Positions 32,722 through 46,849 of a stretch of 64,000 nucleotides of DNA are shown one piece after another (position 1 is the first letter of the stretch; each line of letters starts with the position of its first letter). The stretch spans positions 69,775,824 through 69,839,823 of the forward strand of contig CM057232.1 of assembly GCA_029891385.1 (NCBI GenBank), written 5' to 3'. Source of the stretch: Erythroxylum novogranatense (taxonomy: Eukaryota; Streptophyta; Magnoliopsida; Malpighiales; Erythroxylaceae). The notes under the pieces are model-generated. The model saw only the letters and a list, made by a program, of their open reading frames with translations. It did not search any database and had not been told where the DNA came from. The translations under genes were made by a program, and so were the position numbers.

Positions 32722-34362
32722 ATGGCGAGTCACATGTATACATCGCCGAAGGAGCCTCACCACTAGACCTCCAAAGATTCAATGGAGAAGACTATCATTA
32801 TCGAAAGATAGGATGCGGTTATTCATCGAATATACACATGTAGACCTTTGGGACGAATAGAGAATGGACCCTATATACCAGAGATGACGAAGGTAGTTCT
32901 ATTCCACGGCGGATGGACGGTGATCGTAAAGCAAGAATACAACCAATTCAAAGGCAAAATTTTTCTTAACGCAGCCCTAAGTAGAAGCGAGTACGACAAA
33001 GTGCATGGTTGCGACACAAAGAAAAGAAATGTGGGACACATTGTCCATTGCTCATGAAGGCACAAGTCAAGTTAAGGAATCCAAGATAAGTATTCTTGTA
33101 CATCAATATGAACTTTTCAGATGGAAGATGAAGAATCTATTGATCAAATGTTTGGAAGATTTCAAACAATTATCAATGGATTGAAAGCTCTTGAAGGACA
33201 TACAATAATCAAGATCACGCTCGAAGATTCTAAGAAGTCTTCCTAAGAGATGGAGACCAAAAGTTACTAAGGTCAAGAAGCCAAAGACTTGAGCATATTA
33301 AAGCTAGATGAGTTGTTTGGGATCCTTAAAGATTCATGAAGTTGAACTCAACGTCAAGATAAGCCCAAGCGAGAGAAGTCAATAGCATCAAGGTCGGACA
33401 AAAGAATCATAAGACTCAGAGAAGGAGGAAGTCATCAAAAGCATTGAAAATTAAAGAATCAAGGGATGACAACTCTAGCCAATCAGATTCAGAATCGAGT
33501 GATGAAGATGACGAATTATCTTTCATTTCTAGAAAGATAAGATGCATGTGGAAGAAGAAGCCCAGAAGTAACCAGACATTCAGAAAGAATGGAAAAGATG
33601 AAGCTAAGCCAGAAAAGTCTTCTATCATTTGTTACGAGCGCAATCAGCCTGGATACTACAAGTCCGAATGCCCTACTCTTAAGAAGAAATCCAAGAAGAG
33701 TAGAGAAGGCAAGAAAAGCATGATGGCAACATGGGAGGACCTAGATTCATCTGAATCAGATATAGGCTCCGAGTCATCAGAACATGCAAACATTTGCCTA
33801 ATGGCCGAGGAAGATAGTGATGAGGAGGTAAAATCCGACTAAGAAAATTTGCATGATGCATATTCGAATCATAGAAGATTCTCATGCTATTCTCAAACAA
33901 GACAAGTTTGTTGAAGAAAAGTATGCAGAGAATATTAGAAATACTGAGAAAATAGAGAGAGAAAATATTTGCTTAAAAAAGGAGTTAGAAGTTAAAAGGA
34001 AACTTGTAGACAGATCAGATGAGATTAATCAACTCAAACTGAGGATCAAGAATCTATCATCTGATCTAGTTACTTTCACAGAGAGTACAAAGAAAATGAA
34101 TGATATGCTAGGAAAATGTAGACATCCTAGTGATAAGACTGGATTAGGGTTTACTGGAAACAATACTCAGTCTCGTAATAAATTTGTCTCTCAAAAAGGA
34201 AGAAATACGATAACATATTTTAATCAACGTCCGAGTAAAATGCATCAAAGATCATATCATGTGCATACTACTAACCATAAAGGACCCAAGAAAATTTGGG
34301 TACCAAGAAATAAAATAGTTTCTCCTGCAGATATCCTTCCTTGGAAGATACGGCAAGCACCA
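32722..34362 (+). pseudogene. gag of copia D
   Basis: The likely start is ATG at 32722, followed by fragments such as RFNGEDYHYRK (about 32786). The middle is heavily frameshifted. The C-terminal half has an acidic Ser-rich stretch (33444-33842) with a zinc knuckle at about 33630, CYERNQPGYYKSEC, in which the second Cys is Arg and the His is Tyr. A coiled-coil segment follows (33853-34100: KIERENICLKKELEVKRKL and EINQLKLRIKNLSSDL), then KKIWVPRNK, the usual end of copia gag. It is not functional as written. Confidence 0.8.
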
Positions 34363-35737
34363 TTGGTATTTAGACAATGGATGCTCGCGACATGACGGGA
34401 AGAAGGTCTATATTCCTAGACCTTCAAATAAGAAGGAGGATCAGAATTTTGAGAGACAACCAAATAGGCAAAATCATTGAATCGGGAAAATAGGTAAAGA
34501 TTCCTTTGCATGCATAAATAATGTACCGCTTGTTGATGGTCTAAAGCATAACTTGATTAGTGTGAGTCACCAGTGATTCTGGTTTTATAGTTACATTCAA
34601 TCAAATCTTTGTGAAGTCGAAAACAAAGATGGGTCTATACTTTTCTCTCGCCAAGAGAAGAAACAACCTTTACAAAATCAACTTAGAAGATTTTCAAAGT
34701 CAAAATATCTCATGTTTTCTATCTTCTCAAGAAGAAAGACTAATCTGCATAAAAAGCTAGGTCATGTCTCTTTGAAACATATTTCAAAATTGGTAAAACA
34801 TGATTTGGTAAGAGGTTTACCAAAAAAGTTTTGACAAAAATTTCTGTGAAAATTGTTTGAAAGGAAAACAGTTAAAACCTCTTTCTCTTCTAAAATTTTG
34901 TAACTTCTTCAAGACCTTTAGAACTATTACATATGGATTTGTTTGGTCCTACAAGGACATTAAGTCTTAGCGTAAAGAAATATGGACTTGTCATTGTTGA
35001 TGATTTTACTCGATTTTGTTGGATATTATTTTATCACACAAAGATGAGTCTTTTAAGTGCTTTAGAACTCTATCCGAAAGTTACGTAATGAAAAGGAATG
35101 TCTATACTAGTATCGAGTGATCATGGCGGAGAATTTGAGAATGAGAAGTTTAGAGTTTTCTCGTGAGGAGAATGGAATTTTCCACAACTTCTACCCTAGA
35201 ACTCCACAATGTAATGGAGTTGTTGAGAGAAAGAATAGGACTATTCAAGAGATGACAAGGACTATGCTATGTGAGACTAATCTTCCTAAGTATTTCTAGG
35301 CGTAAGTCGTGAATACAACATGCTATATTCGTAATAGGATCTTGTTGCAACCTATGTTGAAGAAAACTCCTTACGAGTTATGGAATGGAAAAAGACCAAG
35401 CATATCCTACTTTCATCCATTCGGGTGCAAATGTTCCATTCTGAATACGAGAGAGCTATTGGATAAATTCGATTCAAAGACCTATCCAGGAATATTTCTA
35501 GGTTACTCATTATCGTCTAAGGCATTTCGAGTTTACAACCTGACTTCAAAGACTGTTGAAGAGACGATCCATATCAAATTTGATGATAGTTCTCAAACCC
35601 ATAAGGAAGATGACATGGAGATTGAAGGTCCTTCAAAGAACCTAGATGATGCCTCAGAAACTCCCTCGCCGACACTCATGAGAATAAGATTGAAGATATT
35701 CCGAAACTATAGAACTAAGACGAGATTGGAAGTATAA
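34363..35737 (+). pseudogene. protease and integrase of copia D
   Basis: The protease region has WYLDNGCSRH, where the catalytic Ser of the DSG motif is Asn; two bases are missing just after it. Integrase follows: HKKLGHVS (zinc-binding N-terminus, about 34750), LHMDLFGPTR and VIVDDFTRFCW (about 34930-35020), SSDHGGEFENEKF (about 35115), NGVVERKNRTIQEM (35212) and KKTPYELWNGKRPSISYFHPFGC (about 35350). Stops (including a TAG where a Trp codon is usual, 35299) and frameshifts interrupt it. It would cut the polyprotein and insert cDNA. Confidence 0.82.
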
Positions 35738-35824
35738 AAGTTCTCATCCGAAGAGTTAATTATCGGTGAGACCTCGAAGGAGTTAGACAAGGTCCAGATT
35801 CGCACGAAAGCTAATGTAGCTTTT

Positions 35825-37351
35825 ATCTCCAAGTAGAACCTAAGAAGGTTGAGGAAGCTCTTCAAGACGAAGCTTGGGTGTTAGCCATGCAAGAAAAGCT
35901 GAACCAATTCACAAGGAATAACGTCGTCCTTAGTTCCAAAACCTCATAAGAAATCCATTATAGGAACAAGATGGGTTTTCAAGAATAAGTTAGACTAATC
36001 AGAAGAGTGAGTCGTAATAAGGCCGATTAGTAGCACAAGGTTATAATCGGAAGAAGGAATAGACTACAACGAAACATATGCTCCAAAGAGCGAGACTTGA
36101 AGCTATAAGGATTTTGTTGGCATATGCAATCTGTCATAAAGTTGTTTCGGATGGATGTTAAGAGTGCATTTCAATGGCTTTATAGACTAAGAAGTCTATG
36201 TGAAACAACCTCCGGCTTTGAAGATGTTAAAATCTAGATTATGTCTATAGACTTCACAAAGCCTTATACGGCCTAAAGCAAGCCCCTAGAGCTTGGTATG
36301 ATCGTCTGAGTACCTTCTTAATAGAAAATGGTTTCTAAGAGGTCAAGTTGATAAGACGCTCTTTAGAAAGAGTTTTCGTAATGATTTTATCTTAAATGCA
36401 GATCTACGCTGATGATATTATCTTTGGTGCTACTACAAAAGAGTTGTGTTTAAAGTTTGAGAGACTAATGAAAGAGAATTTGAAATGAGTATGATGGGTG
36501 AATTAAAGTTCTTTCTTGGGTTGCAAGTTAAGCACTAAAGAGAAGATCTTCATTCATCAATGTAAGTATATGAAAGAGTTGTCAATAAGTTTGACATGAA
36601 TAATGTGAAGCCAATGGCAACTCCGATGCATCCTTCAAACCTTTTGTCGAAAGACTAACTTGGTAAGAAGGTGGATCAAACCCTATATAGAGGATGATCG
36701 GTTCTTTATTGTATCTTATGACAAGTAGACCTGATATTCTGCTCAAGTATGCTTGTATGCAAGATTTCAAGCCGATACTAGAGAGTCTCATTTCTACCGT
36801 GTTAAAAGAATTTTGAGATATCTCACGTACTACCGATCTTTGCTTAATGTTCGAGAAAGGTAAAGATTTCAAGTTAATCGGATATCGTGATGCGGACTAT
36901 GCCGAGATAGAATCGAAAGAAAGAGCACAAGTGGAGGATGTCACTTTCTTGGAGGAAATCTAGTCTCTGGTCAAGCAAGAGACAAAGCTCAATTGCTTAT
37001 CATCAACCGTGAAGGTAATACATGTCCGCATGATTCTTGTCGCTCACGACGCCGTGGATCAAGTATCGACTTGAAGACTATTCAGCTAAGGAGGAGGAGA
37101 TTCCAATTTATCGTGACAACACCAAAGGTAATAAACCTGTCAAAGAATCCAATTCAAGATTCCGAGTAAAGCATATAGAAGTCGACATCATTTTCTCGAG
37201 AGACTACGCTCGAGAGAAGGTGGTGCTTCTAAAGTTCGTTGAAACAGAGCTTCAATGGGCGGACATCTTCACTAAACCACTGAGTGAAGAACGTTTTCAG
37301 AAGATAAGATGCAATCTCAATATGGTGATGCTAAATGAGCAGTTAGGCTAA
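35825..37351 (+). pseudogene. reverse transcriptase and RNase H of copia D
   Basis: Fragments in all three frames: QEKLNQFTRNN (about 35890), IYADDIIFGATTKEL with the catalytic YADD at 36405-36416, FEMSMMGELKFFLGL (36480) and, at the end, VETELQWADIFTKPLSEERF (about 37238). Copia order is kept. Single-base losses break the frame roughly every 100-200 bases, more than in the older element C. Confidence 0.8.
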
Positions 37352-39427
37352 AATAACGTGAGAAATTAACGGCGTTATACATAGTAAGTTACAGCTGGTA
37401 ACTTTTTTCACAAGGAAGATTTTTGGAGGGAAATATCTGATAAACTCGAAGTTCTTAATGATTCGAGAACCCATCAGTCCATAACCCTATAAGTAGACTG
37501 AAGATGATTTTATAGCAGCTTTTCATCATCTCCTGACGGTTCATTTCTACTTTACCAATTCTCTCAAAATCTTCTCACTCAAAAGCTTTCCAGAGGATAA
37601 TCTTTCGCTCTATACAATGGAAGCAGCAATGATTTATGGAAGACTTGTGAACTTTGAATCACTAAGGGGTGACGGCATGGATGTAGAACCTGAGATTATA
37701 AAGCTGGCTGGAAGAACTTCTTTCAGATACAAGAACCTGTCTATATAAATGAGTTATATGAGTTCTGGAAGAACGCTCGTCTGATAAAAGACACTATTGT
37801 ATCCTCTGTGGATAGAATATCAGTTATTGTCACAAAGGATTTGATAAGGAAAGTAACTGATTGCCCATCCGTTGGTGAAAACTGCTCACCAAGGCCGGAT
37901 GGATGTCCTCAGTTGGAAAGAAAGAAGAAGATATCAAGAGGCAGCTCTATGGCACAAATGATTCAAGAGAAAGGAAGACATCAAATCTGATTCCAAAGGC
38001 TAGGTTCCGCATGCAATCTGCTCAATTGCATTCTTCCTAGAGTTGGTTCAAGGAATTTGGTGATTACTTTGACTAACAATGTCATTCTTTCTTCTCAATC
38101 GAAATCCTATAGATCTACCCTTCTTAATCTTTCACTATATGGTTAAGGGTTAAAGGAAACTTCCAGCTATCCTTATAGTATGATTTTGACGAGGATCTTT
38201 ATGGAATCCAAGATTCGCTCCGCACTAAGGTATAAGATTTAACTGCTCCAATGAAGAGCAAGATTGATGCTCATACTATTCGCGAATGGGTCTGAATACA
38301 ATGAGACAAAGATCACACCGTTCTTCAAAGAAATCAAGAACCGAGGGGAGCGATATTGAAGAAGACTCCGCCTCAAGTTCTCAATTGCTCAGAAGTATCA
38401 AATCGCCATCGCCAATTAAGGAGAGTGCTAGGAGACCTCTCATGAAAATGGCGAGTCCTCTTGTCGCAGAAAGTCAATCTCGGAGGGCAAAGCAAAGTGC
38501 GCCAAAGAGACAAGGAGAAAGTCTCGAGCGAAGTCAGAAGAAAGCCAAGAGATCTCCAAGAATCGGGACTCGAGGCAACAGGAAGAGAAGATTGCCAGAG
38601 AACAAAGGCGAGAAGAAACTTTTAAATCTTGTGCAGCCAAAGCCACAAGATCCTTAATCTCTATTCGGAAGAGGATACGCCGTAAGATCTAAAGAGACCG
38701 AGAGGAAGAGAAAACAACATCTGTTAAAGGAAAATCTCCGTGAAGAAATCAGCAAAACTAATCAAGCAGAGAAAAGACTAAGAAGGTTAGTCAAAAGAAG
38801 AGCATCTCAATCTGCCGAGGACGTTAGTCTACAAAAGAGATCGCGACATCGCTCAAGTTGAAATGAAATCGATCATTATGCAGCTTCAAGAAATTCTAGT
38901 GCTCAACAAGAAGAACCAAGTGGATGAAAGCACGATTCATGAGACACTGGCATTATAAAGGAGGAACCAATGTAAGAATGGCTTGCTCAAGAGACCGCTA
39001 AGGAACACAACCGTATAAATCGCAGCATCAGATTTGGTGATGATGAACCAAGTCTGAAGGTATATAACTACCAAAAGTTCTTGAGGAAATATAGGCTAGA
39101 AATCAAATTGGTAGAAGTTATTACCAATCTGAGCAATGTTATTATAATCGGTGTTGAACCAAAGAAAAAAGTAGCTCGTGCAACCTATGTTGATTAATGG
39201 TATCACGTGGCGCTTACTAAATGAAAAGAGAAGTCTTTTACGATACCTCGAGGCTTATCGATCATTTTCCATATCCTCAAGACGCCCCTCGCCCACCGTA
39301 CTATGTTCCCAATCACAGAGAACACAGAGATAAAGGTTGTTCCAGATATTCAACCAAGGTGTCCAAAAGATTTTACAAAGGAAAGTCAAAATTATTTCAA
39401 AGATAATGTTGATGATGATCGTTCAGA
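37352..39427 (+). pseudogene. env-like region of copia D, 5' part
   Basis: After RNase H come a spacer and an ORF start at 37617 (MEAAMIYGRLVNFESLRGDG...). At 38286-38657 there is a very basic, Ser/Arg/Lys-rich stretch, continued in another frame to about 38880 (ETERKRKQHLLKENL). Similar extra ORFs of unknown function lie at this position in SIRE/Maximus elements. The chromovirus A insertion at 39428 cuts it; the 3' end is at 51649-52141. No transmembrane segment was seen in this part, so 'env-like' refers to position only. Confidence 0.55.
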
Positions 39428-42400
39428 TGTAGCGCCCTTACCATAGGTATCCACCGAACACCCGTAGGTCATTCCGATACATATCCTACGACAAGAGACC
39501 ACTATCGACAACAACCACTACACTCCTCATGGCATCACAATCATAAGACAGTAATAAGAAATTGACCACTTTTTAAAACCAAATTGGATTCCATTTCATC
39601 CACTTAAAACTCAGTAATTTACAAACTGTCAATATGTTTAGTTTACACATGCTCCAAAACACTACTCACTAAATGACATACTATAATGTACAACAAACAG
39701 ATCTAACTATAAGTCTCCAAAAGAAAGCCCAGCTGACCGACCTTTGAACCATCGCTTTCTCGCCAATTCACAAGATACTACTCTACAAATTCCGAGGGAG
39801 CTATCTGCCTATGCTTAGGCTCGAAAAATAAATTGCAATTTTGGATGAGTTTATAACTCAATGAGAAACCATCATCGATGGTTCTCCCAATTCATGCATC
39901 ACATAAGCATGATACAGTACTCATTCAATAATTATACAAAACACACGATTGAAACAATCACAAGACACTTATACAATGATACGCACTACGTAATGTTGTA
40001 TAAAGAACCACCAAAACATTTCCAAATATTCACCCAAGATGCAATGCATGTGACTCTTTTCCAGCTCATTTCAAGATTGTGACCGAAAGCGATAACAAAG
40101 ATCAAGATAGACACGTCTGGGAGAATTATCTCCGTCGAGCTCGAGGCTCGGCTTCAAGATATCGAGCTCTGGCTCGGTTCAAGATCTGATGCCGTCTCGC
40201 TCACAACTTTCCTTTTAACAATGGGATGCATTTGTGCATGAATGCACATGTTCCATAGCAAGAAACATGATAATACACACCCAAATATTCAGTCCAATTA
40301 GACAGTTGCCTCATGTAAAGCACAACAAGAATGCCACATATAATCCACGAATCCCGTAGGCAATCAAATCACGCTTATAATCCACGAATCCCCGTAGGCA
40401 ATCAAATCACAAGAAACACATAGATTGAATAACCAACTAGGTTACTCACCTATTAACTTCCACGCTAGCGCCGGAAGTCTCTCGCCAAGTCTGTGGAACG
40501 ACGGTCCACTTGAGCCTCTATAGCAAGTTAAATGAATAACCATTACCATTGGTATAAATGACTAAACAATGCACATGAAATCACCAAAATGTGTATTATG
40601 CATGTTCATGGCATCCCGCCCTAATTCAATATTTCCCATAATAAAATTCTATTAAAATTAGAAATCCATAGGCACCGATAGTGCGCAATTGGACCTCTAT
40701 AGTCCCCAATTAAATAAAACAAAGATTCACCGTTCCGCTACCTGTATACGTCAAATTCCGCCTAAAATCCCAAATCTCTCGAAAATGAAATTAAATATTC
40801 GATGAACTGATGCCTCAAGAATCAGGTCAATCGGACGTCCGGACGGAAAAGTTATTCACGAAAGAAACCAAAACTCAACAATTTATATTTTATATATAAC
40901 CCTTATTTCCCTTTATTTACGATTTCCAACCAACCTTCCAACACCCATAACTCTTTCTACACATTTCTGAAAATGCAAACTATACCTTGTTGGAAAGCTT
41001 ATGAAAATCTCTACAATTCTCAAGAAGACCATAAAATCAATTCCAACCCTAAGGGTGTCAAATATCCCATCAAACCTTCTGCCTACTCAATTTCCATTAA
41101 CACAGGCGGTACATTGACAATTTCATAACTCACTGATTCTTCAGAAATAAATTACCACAAAATATGGTCAATAAGTTCACAATGTCCTCAACAACTTTCA
41201 TGAACAATCCAAAATCAAATCCTATTGCTAAACAAGTCAATTAACTCATCTAATGTTACTGTCCTGAAATCCTCCAATTTGGGCAAGAACCTTATAACAA
41301 GCATAACTCCCAGATACAAGTCAGTAAAATCCGAACTTTATATCCCTGAAAAGATAACATCTCAAACTTCAATTTTCATGAAGCATCATCATCCAATTCG
41401 ATCTCTATCAATTTCAAAACTGTTATGGAAGCTACTGTTATGATCAGCCATTCATAACCTGATGGAGGGTCAATTTTTGAAAAATCATAACTCCCAATTC
41501 TGACTTCTAAAAATTACTCACCATATATCATTTTCAAGATAATCTCTTCCTCTACAATTCTTCAGAAGCTCACTCACACCAATTCAGTCCACATAAAATG
41601 TTAAAATTGCCTCCAATCAGTAAACTCACAAAATCACACTTAAGCTAGGTTTCATCCAAAATGCTCAAAACCAGTCATTAGTAATCAATTCATATCTCCC
41701 AATATACAATTCTAAAAATAGCAAGATCAGTAGCAATGGAAAGATAATTCAATATGCTACAACTTCCATACAGACCATTTTCCCTAATTCCATCTCAATT
41801 AATTCATAAAAATCAACAAAGTTCATATGTTGTGGTTTCGGTTACTGTTCACAGGCAATGGAACAGTAACTTTCCATGCAAAAATTCACCCTTCTATCAT
41901 TGAAATTCAACAACACCTATTTCACCCTAAATTGAAGCCAACATTCCAAAGTTTCAGTGGCCACTAACCTTACCTCTTTTGCATTTCTACACAATAAGTT
42001 ATGAATAAATCAGTAACATCAATTTCAACCCTAACTTTCCAGATTTAATGTTAACCTTAGTTCTAACATTTCCAATGCCTTTTTCACATCACTAGACATC
42101 CAAATAAATACAAATTAAATATTACTACAGTCATGCATATACTAGGGCTAATACTGAAAAATTGGCAGCATTAAATTCCTCAATTCATATACTCAAATAA
42201 TCATCCATACTCAACTCAAAATCAAACCATATCATTAATTTCAATACATCTTCACCTAAATTTCATACCCATTTCTTCAAATCATAATAATCATCACTTT
42301 AATGCCTACATGAACCTAATACATGCTTTAAACCCTTTATTAATCACTCCTCACTATCATGGCATTTAATTCCTTATGCAAATCTCATTTAAAACTCAAA

Positions 42401-43202
42401 CCTTAAATGAAAACTTACCTAATACAAAACCTCCTTCAAGCTTCAACTTCTAACTTCTAACTTCTACACCAAAGTACCAACCTCCTTCCCTTCCCAAGCA
42501 TGTACCAAACTCATCTTCTAGCTTTGATGGATTAAGAGATGGTAGCTTAAAGTTACAAAGAAAGATGAGAAAAGGAGCAAAATTCGATGGTTTAAATAGA
42601 GAGTTTTGTGTTGTGTGTTTTCGGATGAGCTTACAAAAGCCTAAACAATTTCATCCTTTCCTTTAAACACACTCATCCGAGAACAATGAGAGGGTGCATT
42701 TAATGTGACCTTTTTCATGGCATAATTTGATTGGTTTCTTTTTATTTGAAAAGTCAAAATATCAATTCTTTAGTCCAGTCCAAAATTTTACTTCATTTAA
42801 CTCCAATGACCCTACTTTCAGTCCCAAAATAAAATACCCAATATTACAGTGCCAATGGGTAGCAATTTTTGCTACCGAAAATTGACCGATTCGCCACTTG
42901 GCGATTTTTCCGGTCCGAGAATTGTCTCCGGAAAAATCCAGAAAAATCCCTAAAAATGTAAAACAATTTCTGGCGCACTCCAAATAATTTTCCAAACTCA
43001 ATTACTCCATTAATTTCACACAGAAGTTTCATTTAAAACCTAAGCCGGAAAATGTCATGAATGCATGTATACTATGTGCAAGTGCAACCAATCAGTAATT
43101 ATTGAGGCTATATGTTGTATGTGCATGCTGAGATATAATTTAATATCCCGAACCCGTCCCAATGACCAAAATACCCTTTCCTATAGGAGAGGGGATGTTA
43201 CA
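39428..43202 (-). repeat. 3' LTR of chromovirus A (left copy)
   Basis: TGTAGCGCCC...GGGATGTTACA. It is 63 bp shorter than the right copy, mostly from one- or two-base losses in its first 1.5 kb and one fewer 40-bp repeat (two units at 40339-40412). Contains hairpin II (39867-39883) and modules with cores at about 41020, 41195, 41375, 41560 and 41760. Confidence 0.92.
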
Positions 43203-43216
43203 ATTCTCCCCTCCTA
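43203..43216 (-). other. polypurine tract of A
   Basis: Minus strand AGGAGGGGAGAAT directly before the 3' LTR start TGTAACATC. Confidence 0.88.
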
Positions 43217-43645
43217 ACAAAAATTTCGTCCTCGAAATTCTTACCTGATTGATCGAAAAGATGAGGATACTGTCTCCTCATATGCTCCTCGGTCTCCCAG
43301 GTAGCCTCCTCAGTCGAATGGTTCCTCCAGAGAACCTTCACCAGTGGAATACTCTTATTCCTCAATTGTTTCACCTGAGACCCGATAATCTGGATCGGCT
43401 CCTCCACATAACTCAGATTACTGGAGACCTCAATCTCCTGAGCCGGTATCACATGTGTCGGATCCGACCGATATCTCATGGAGCATACTCACATGGAAGA
43501 CGCCATGTAATCGAGACATCTCACTCGGTAAAGCTAGCTCAGAGGCCAAAGGTCCGATCCTCTCAAGGATCTCATATGGACCAATGTACCTAGGGCTTAA
43601 CTTACCCTTTCTCCCAAATCTCAAGACACCACGCCACGGTGACAC
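43205..43645 (-). pseudogene. integrase C-terminus and chromodomain-like tail of A
   Basis: 43430-43645 has RFGRKGKLSPRYIGPYEILERIG and LHGVFHVSMLHE, the integrase C-terminal (GPY/F) domain. 43205-43479 has LSYVEEPIQI and VLWRNHSTEEATWETEEHM, a chromodomain-like motif, ending with FEDEIFVRRG near the polypurine tract. Such tails are thought to bind marked nucleosomes and steer integration in chromoviruses. The two parts overlap in different frames, so an indel separates them. Confidence 0.85.
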
Positions 43646-43898
43646 CGTAGAATACTCGTCGCCTACATTATACTCAATGTCCCTCTCCTATGCCGATCCA
43701 CATAACTCTTACGTTTATCTTGAGCCGCCTTGATGCGACTCAATCGAGCCACTTTATCAACAAGATCCTGAATCACTCAGACCCTCAATCATCCTCACAC
43801 CTCTACATCCCAATACAAAGGCGATCTACACGGCGCCCATACAAGGCCTCATATGGAGCCATCCCGATGCTACTATGATAATGATTTTGTATGCAAAC

Positions 43899-44904
43899 TC
43901 AATCGTATAAATCTCGATCCCATGCTCCTCTGAACTCCAATACACAAGCCCGAAGCATATCCTCAACAGTCTTAATTGTCCTCTCACTCTGCCCATCTGT
44001 CTGAGGATGAAATGCTGTACTGAAATTCAGTCTAGTACCCATAGCAAACTGCAAACTCTGCCAAAACCTCGAAGTAAATCTGGGATCCTCGCTGACACTA
44101 TCGACACCGGACCCCATGCAGCCTCACTATCTCCGCCACATACTTCTGGGCCAACTGATCCATAGTATTATTCTCCCTCACTGCCAAGAAATGGGTCGAT
44201 TTAGTCAACCGGTCCACTATGACCCAGATAGCGTCATGCTGCCTCGGCGTCCTAGGTAAACCCATAATGAAATTCATGGTGACTCGTTCCCATTTCCACT
44301 CCGAATGGGCAACAAATGAAGCTTCCCTATCGAGCACAGTGCTCACCTTAACTTGTGGGCACGTCAAACACCTGAACACATACTCACCACCGCTTCTTCA
44401 TACCAGCCACCGTAAATGTTGCTTAAGGGTGTTATACATCTTGGTAGTACCAGGATGCATAGCATATGTGGCCATGTGAGCCTCCTCTAGTATCTCTCGC
44501 CTCAGATCATCCACATCAGGCACACAAAGTCTCTGTCTCAACCACAAAGTCTCATCTCTCACATCAAACTCAGAACTCAGATCAGTTTTTACTTTCTCAA
44601 TCAGTCTCACCATAACAGGATCCTTATCTTGAACTTTCCTGATCCTGTCCAGTAGCATCGGTCTCAGTCTCAATGTAGCCAATAATACTCCATCCTGCTC
44701 CAGATTCAACTGCACATTCAAAGCTCTCAACTCAATCAAGTTAGGCAACCTCATTGCTCGAATCTGAAGTAGATTAGTATGTGACTTCCTACTCGAGCAT
44801 CTCGCCACCACATTAGCTTTCCTGGGTGATACTCGATAAATACAGTCATAGTCCTTCAACAACTCAAGCCACCTCCTCATCTCAAATTCAATTCTCTCGC
44901 TCAA
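43899..44904 (-). pseudogene. integrase N-terminus and core of A
   Basis: 44398-44904 includes the RNase H-integrase connection and the zinc-binding region (EEAHMATYAMHPGTTKMY..., continued by CLTCPQVK at about 44365). The core at 44098-44379 has MNFIMGLPRTPRQHDAIW and VDRLTKSTHF; the first catalytic Asp, usual in the MDF motif, is Asn here. 43899-44117 has EDPRFTSRFWQSL (second Asp region, shortened) and GQSERTIKTVEDML with the catalytic Glu. Frameshifts lie near 44390 and 44100. Confidence 0.85.
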
Positions 44905-46033
44905 GAATATCTCAAACTCCTGTGGTCAGTGAAGATCTGAAAGGTCTCACCATACAGGTAATGCCTCCAAATCTTCAATGCAAATACAACTGCAGCTAAC
45001 TCCAAATCATGAACAGGATAGTTTACCTCGTGAGACCTCAACTGTCTCGAGGCATAGGCAATGACTCTACCATGCTGCATCAGAACACACCCCAATCCCT
45101 GATGTGATGCATCGCTGTACACCTCAAATCCTCCAGTCCCAGATGGAATAGCCAACACCGGTGCAGTAGTCAACCGATGTTTCAGCTCCTCAAAACTCTT
45201 CTGACACTCCTCGGTCCATCTGAATGGCACATTCTTCCTCAGAAGTTTTGTCAAAGGGGCTGAGATCAATGAAAATCCCTCGACAAACCTCCGGTAATAA
45301 CCCGCTAATCCGAGGAAACTCCGAATCTCCGGCACATTCCTAGGAGCTTCCCACTTCAAGATCGCCTCAACCCTACTCGGATCCACTCAATACCTCTCCA
45401 ATCCTATATGCCCCAAAAGATCACCGATCCAAATTAAAATTCACATTTGCTGAATTTGGCGTACAACTGTCTCTCCCTCATCGTCTGTAACACAATCCTC
45501 AAATGCTCACTATGCTCCTGACTATCCCTCGAATACACCAAAATGTCATCAATGAAAACAATAACAAACTGATCCAAGTAGGGCTGAAATACCTTATTCA
45601 TCAAGGCCATAAAAGATGCCGAGGCATTAGTCAACCCAAACGGCATCACTAGAAACTCGAAATGCCCATACCTGCTCCTGAAGGCACTCTTAGGCACATC
45701 GGCCTCTGCAATCTTCAACTGATAGTAACCAGATCGTAGATCCAACTTGGTGAATACCTGAGCTCCTTGCAACTGATCAAATAAGTCATCAATCCTAGGC
45801 AGTGGGTACTTATTCTTTACTGTCACCCGATTCAGCTGCCTATAATCGATGCACAGCCTCAAAGTCCCATCATTTTCTTCACAAATGTAATCGGAGTTCC
45901 CCATGGTGAGATATTGGGTCCGATAAACCCTTCTCCAAGAACTCCTCAGAATCGAACCTTCAACTCCCTCGGTTCCACAAAGCCATCCTATATGGAGGTA
46001 TAGATATAGGAGCGATGCACTGAACGAGGTCAA
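44901..46033 (-). pseudogene. reverse transcriptase and RNase H of A
   Basis: 45434-46033: [48 protein letters not shown] and the active site [10 protein letters not shown]. 44901-45386: [33 protein letters not shown], then RNase H with [33 protein letters not shown] and IFTDHRSL. All key acids of RT and the RNase H Asp/Glu residues are visible. A frameshift near 45390-45434 separates the two. Upstream (46034-46850) protease should lie but no motif could be read. Confidence 0.88.
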
Positions 46034-46849
46034 TAGTAAACTCGCCTCCGATCCGGCAGTAAACCCAGTAACTCATCGAAAACACATCTGAAATTCCCTA
46101 ACCACGGAATATCCTCAAGCCTCTGCTCAACTCGTGTCAACCACATGAGCCGATATGCCTCACAACCTCCTGCATCAATCTCGAGCACTAAGGAAAGAGA
46201 TCATCCGGCCGGCACCGCTGACTAACTCCTCAACAACCTTTGCTCTAGGTTGATCAGAGACTTCAACAACCTCCTTAGTATAGCAGCCCATGATAGCCCT
46301 ATGGGCGATGGCGATCCATCCCGTAATCACATCGATCTCTCTCGAGGCAATACTATAAGATCGCCCTCAATCTTGCTTGATCAATCTGGATCGAGCATCC
46401 CCATGCAACCTCTCCTAATGCAAGAGTAGTACTGAGGTGTACTCACCTCTAGCCCATCTCGTAGCATCTCCCTATCCCCATGCAATCTACATGCCATATG
46501 AGGTGCAATAAAGAATGTGGGATCCAGGATCCAGCAGCAAATGCCTCAATATCGAAAGGAGAAGCATACCGGCTACAACATCGGGGAATCTGGGCCTCCT
46601 GCGCCGTCAGGCGTATACTCTACTTTGGGGCGTGGTCGGTGCCCACCCTCAATCCTCACAAAGGACCCTCGGCTCTACCACGGCCTCTACCTCGCCCTCT
46701 GTCCGGATCCACCCACTCTACTCATGCAGACAACAGACTACTCCCAACTCGTCCACTACCAAAGCAGATGAACTCTCAAAGTATCCGGCAGATCCACGAC
46801 TGATGCTCCGTCGAGTCAGCACCTCAAGCAGGCTCCAAGAAGCCACCAA

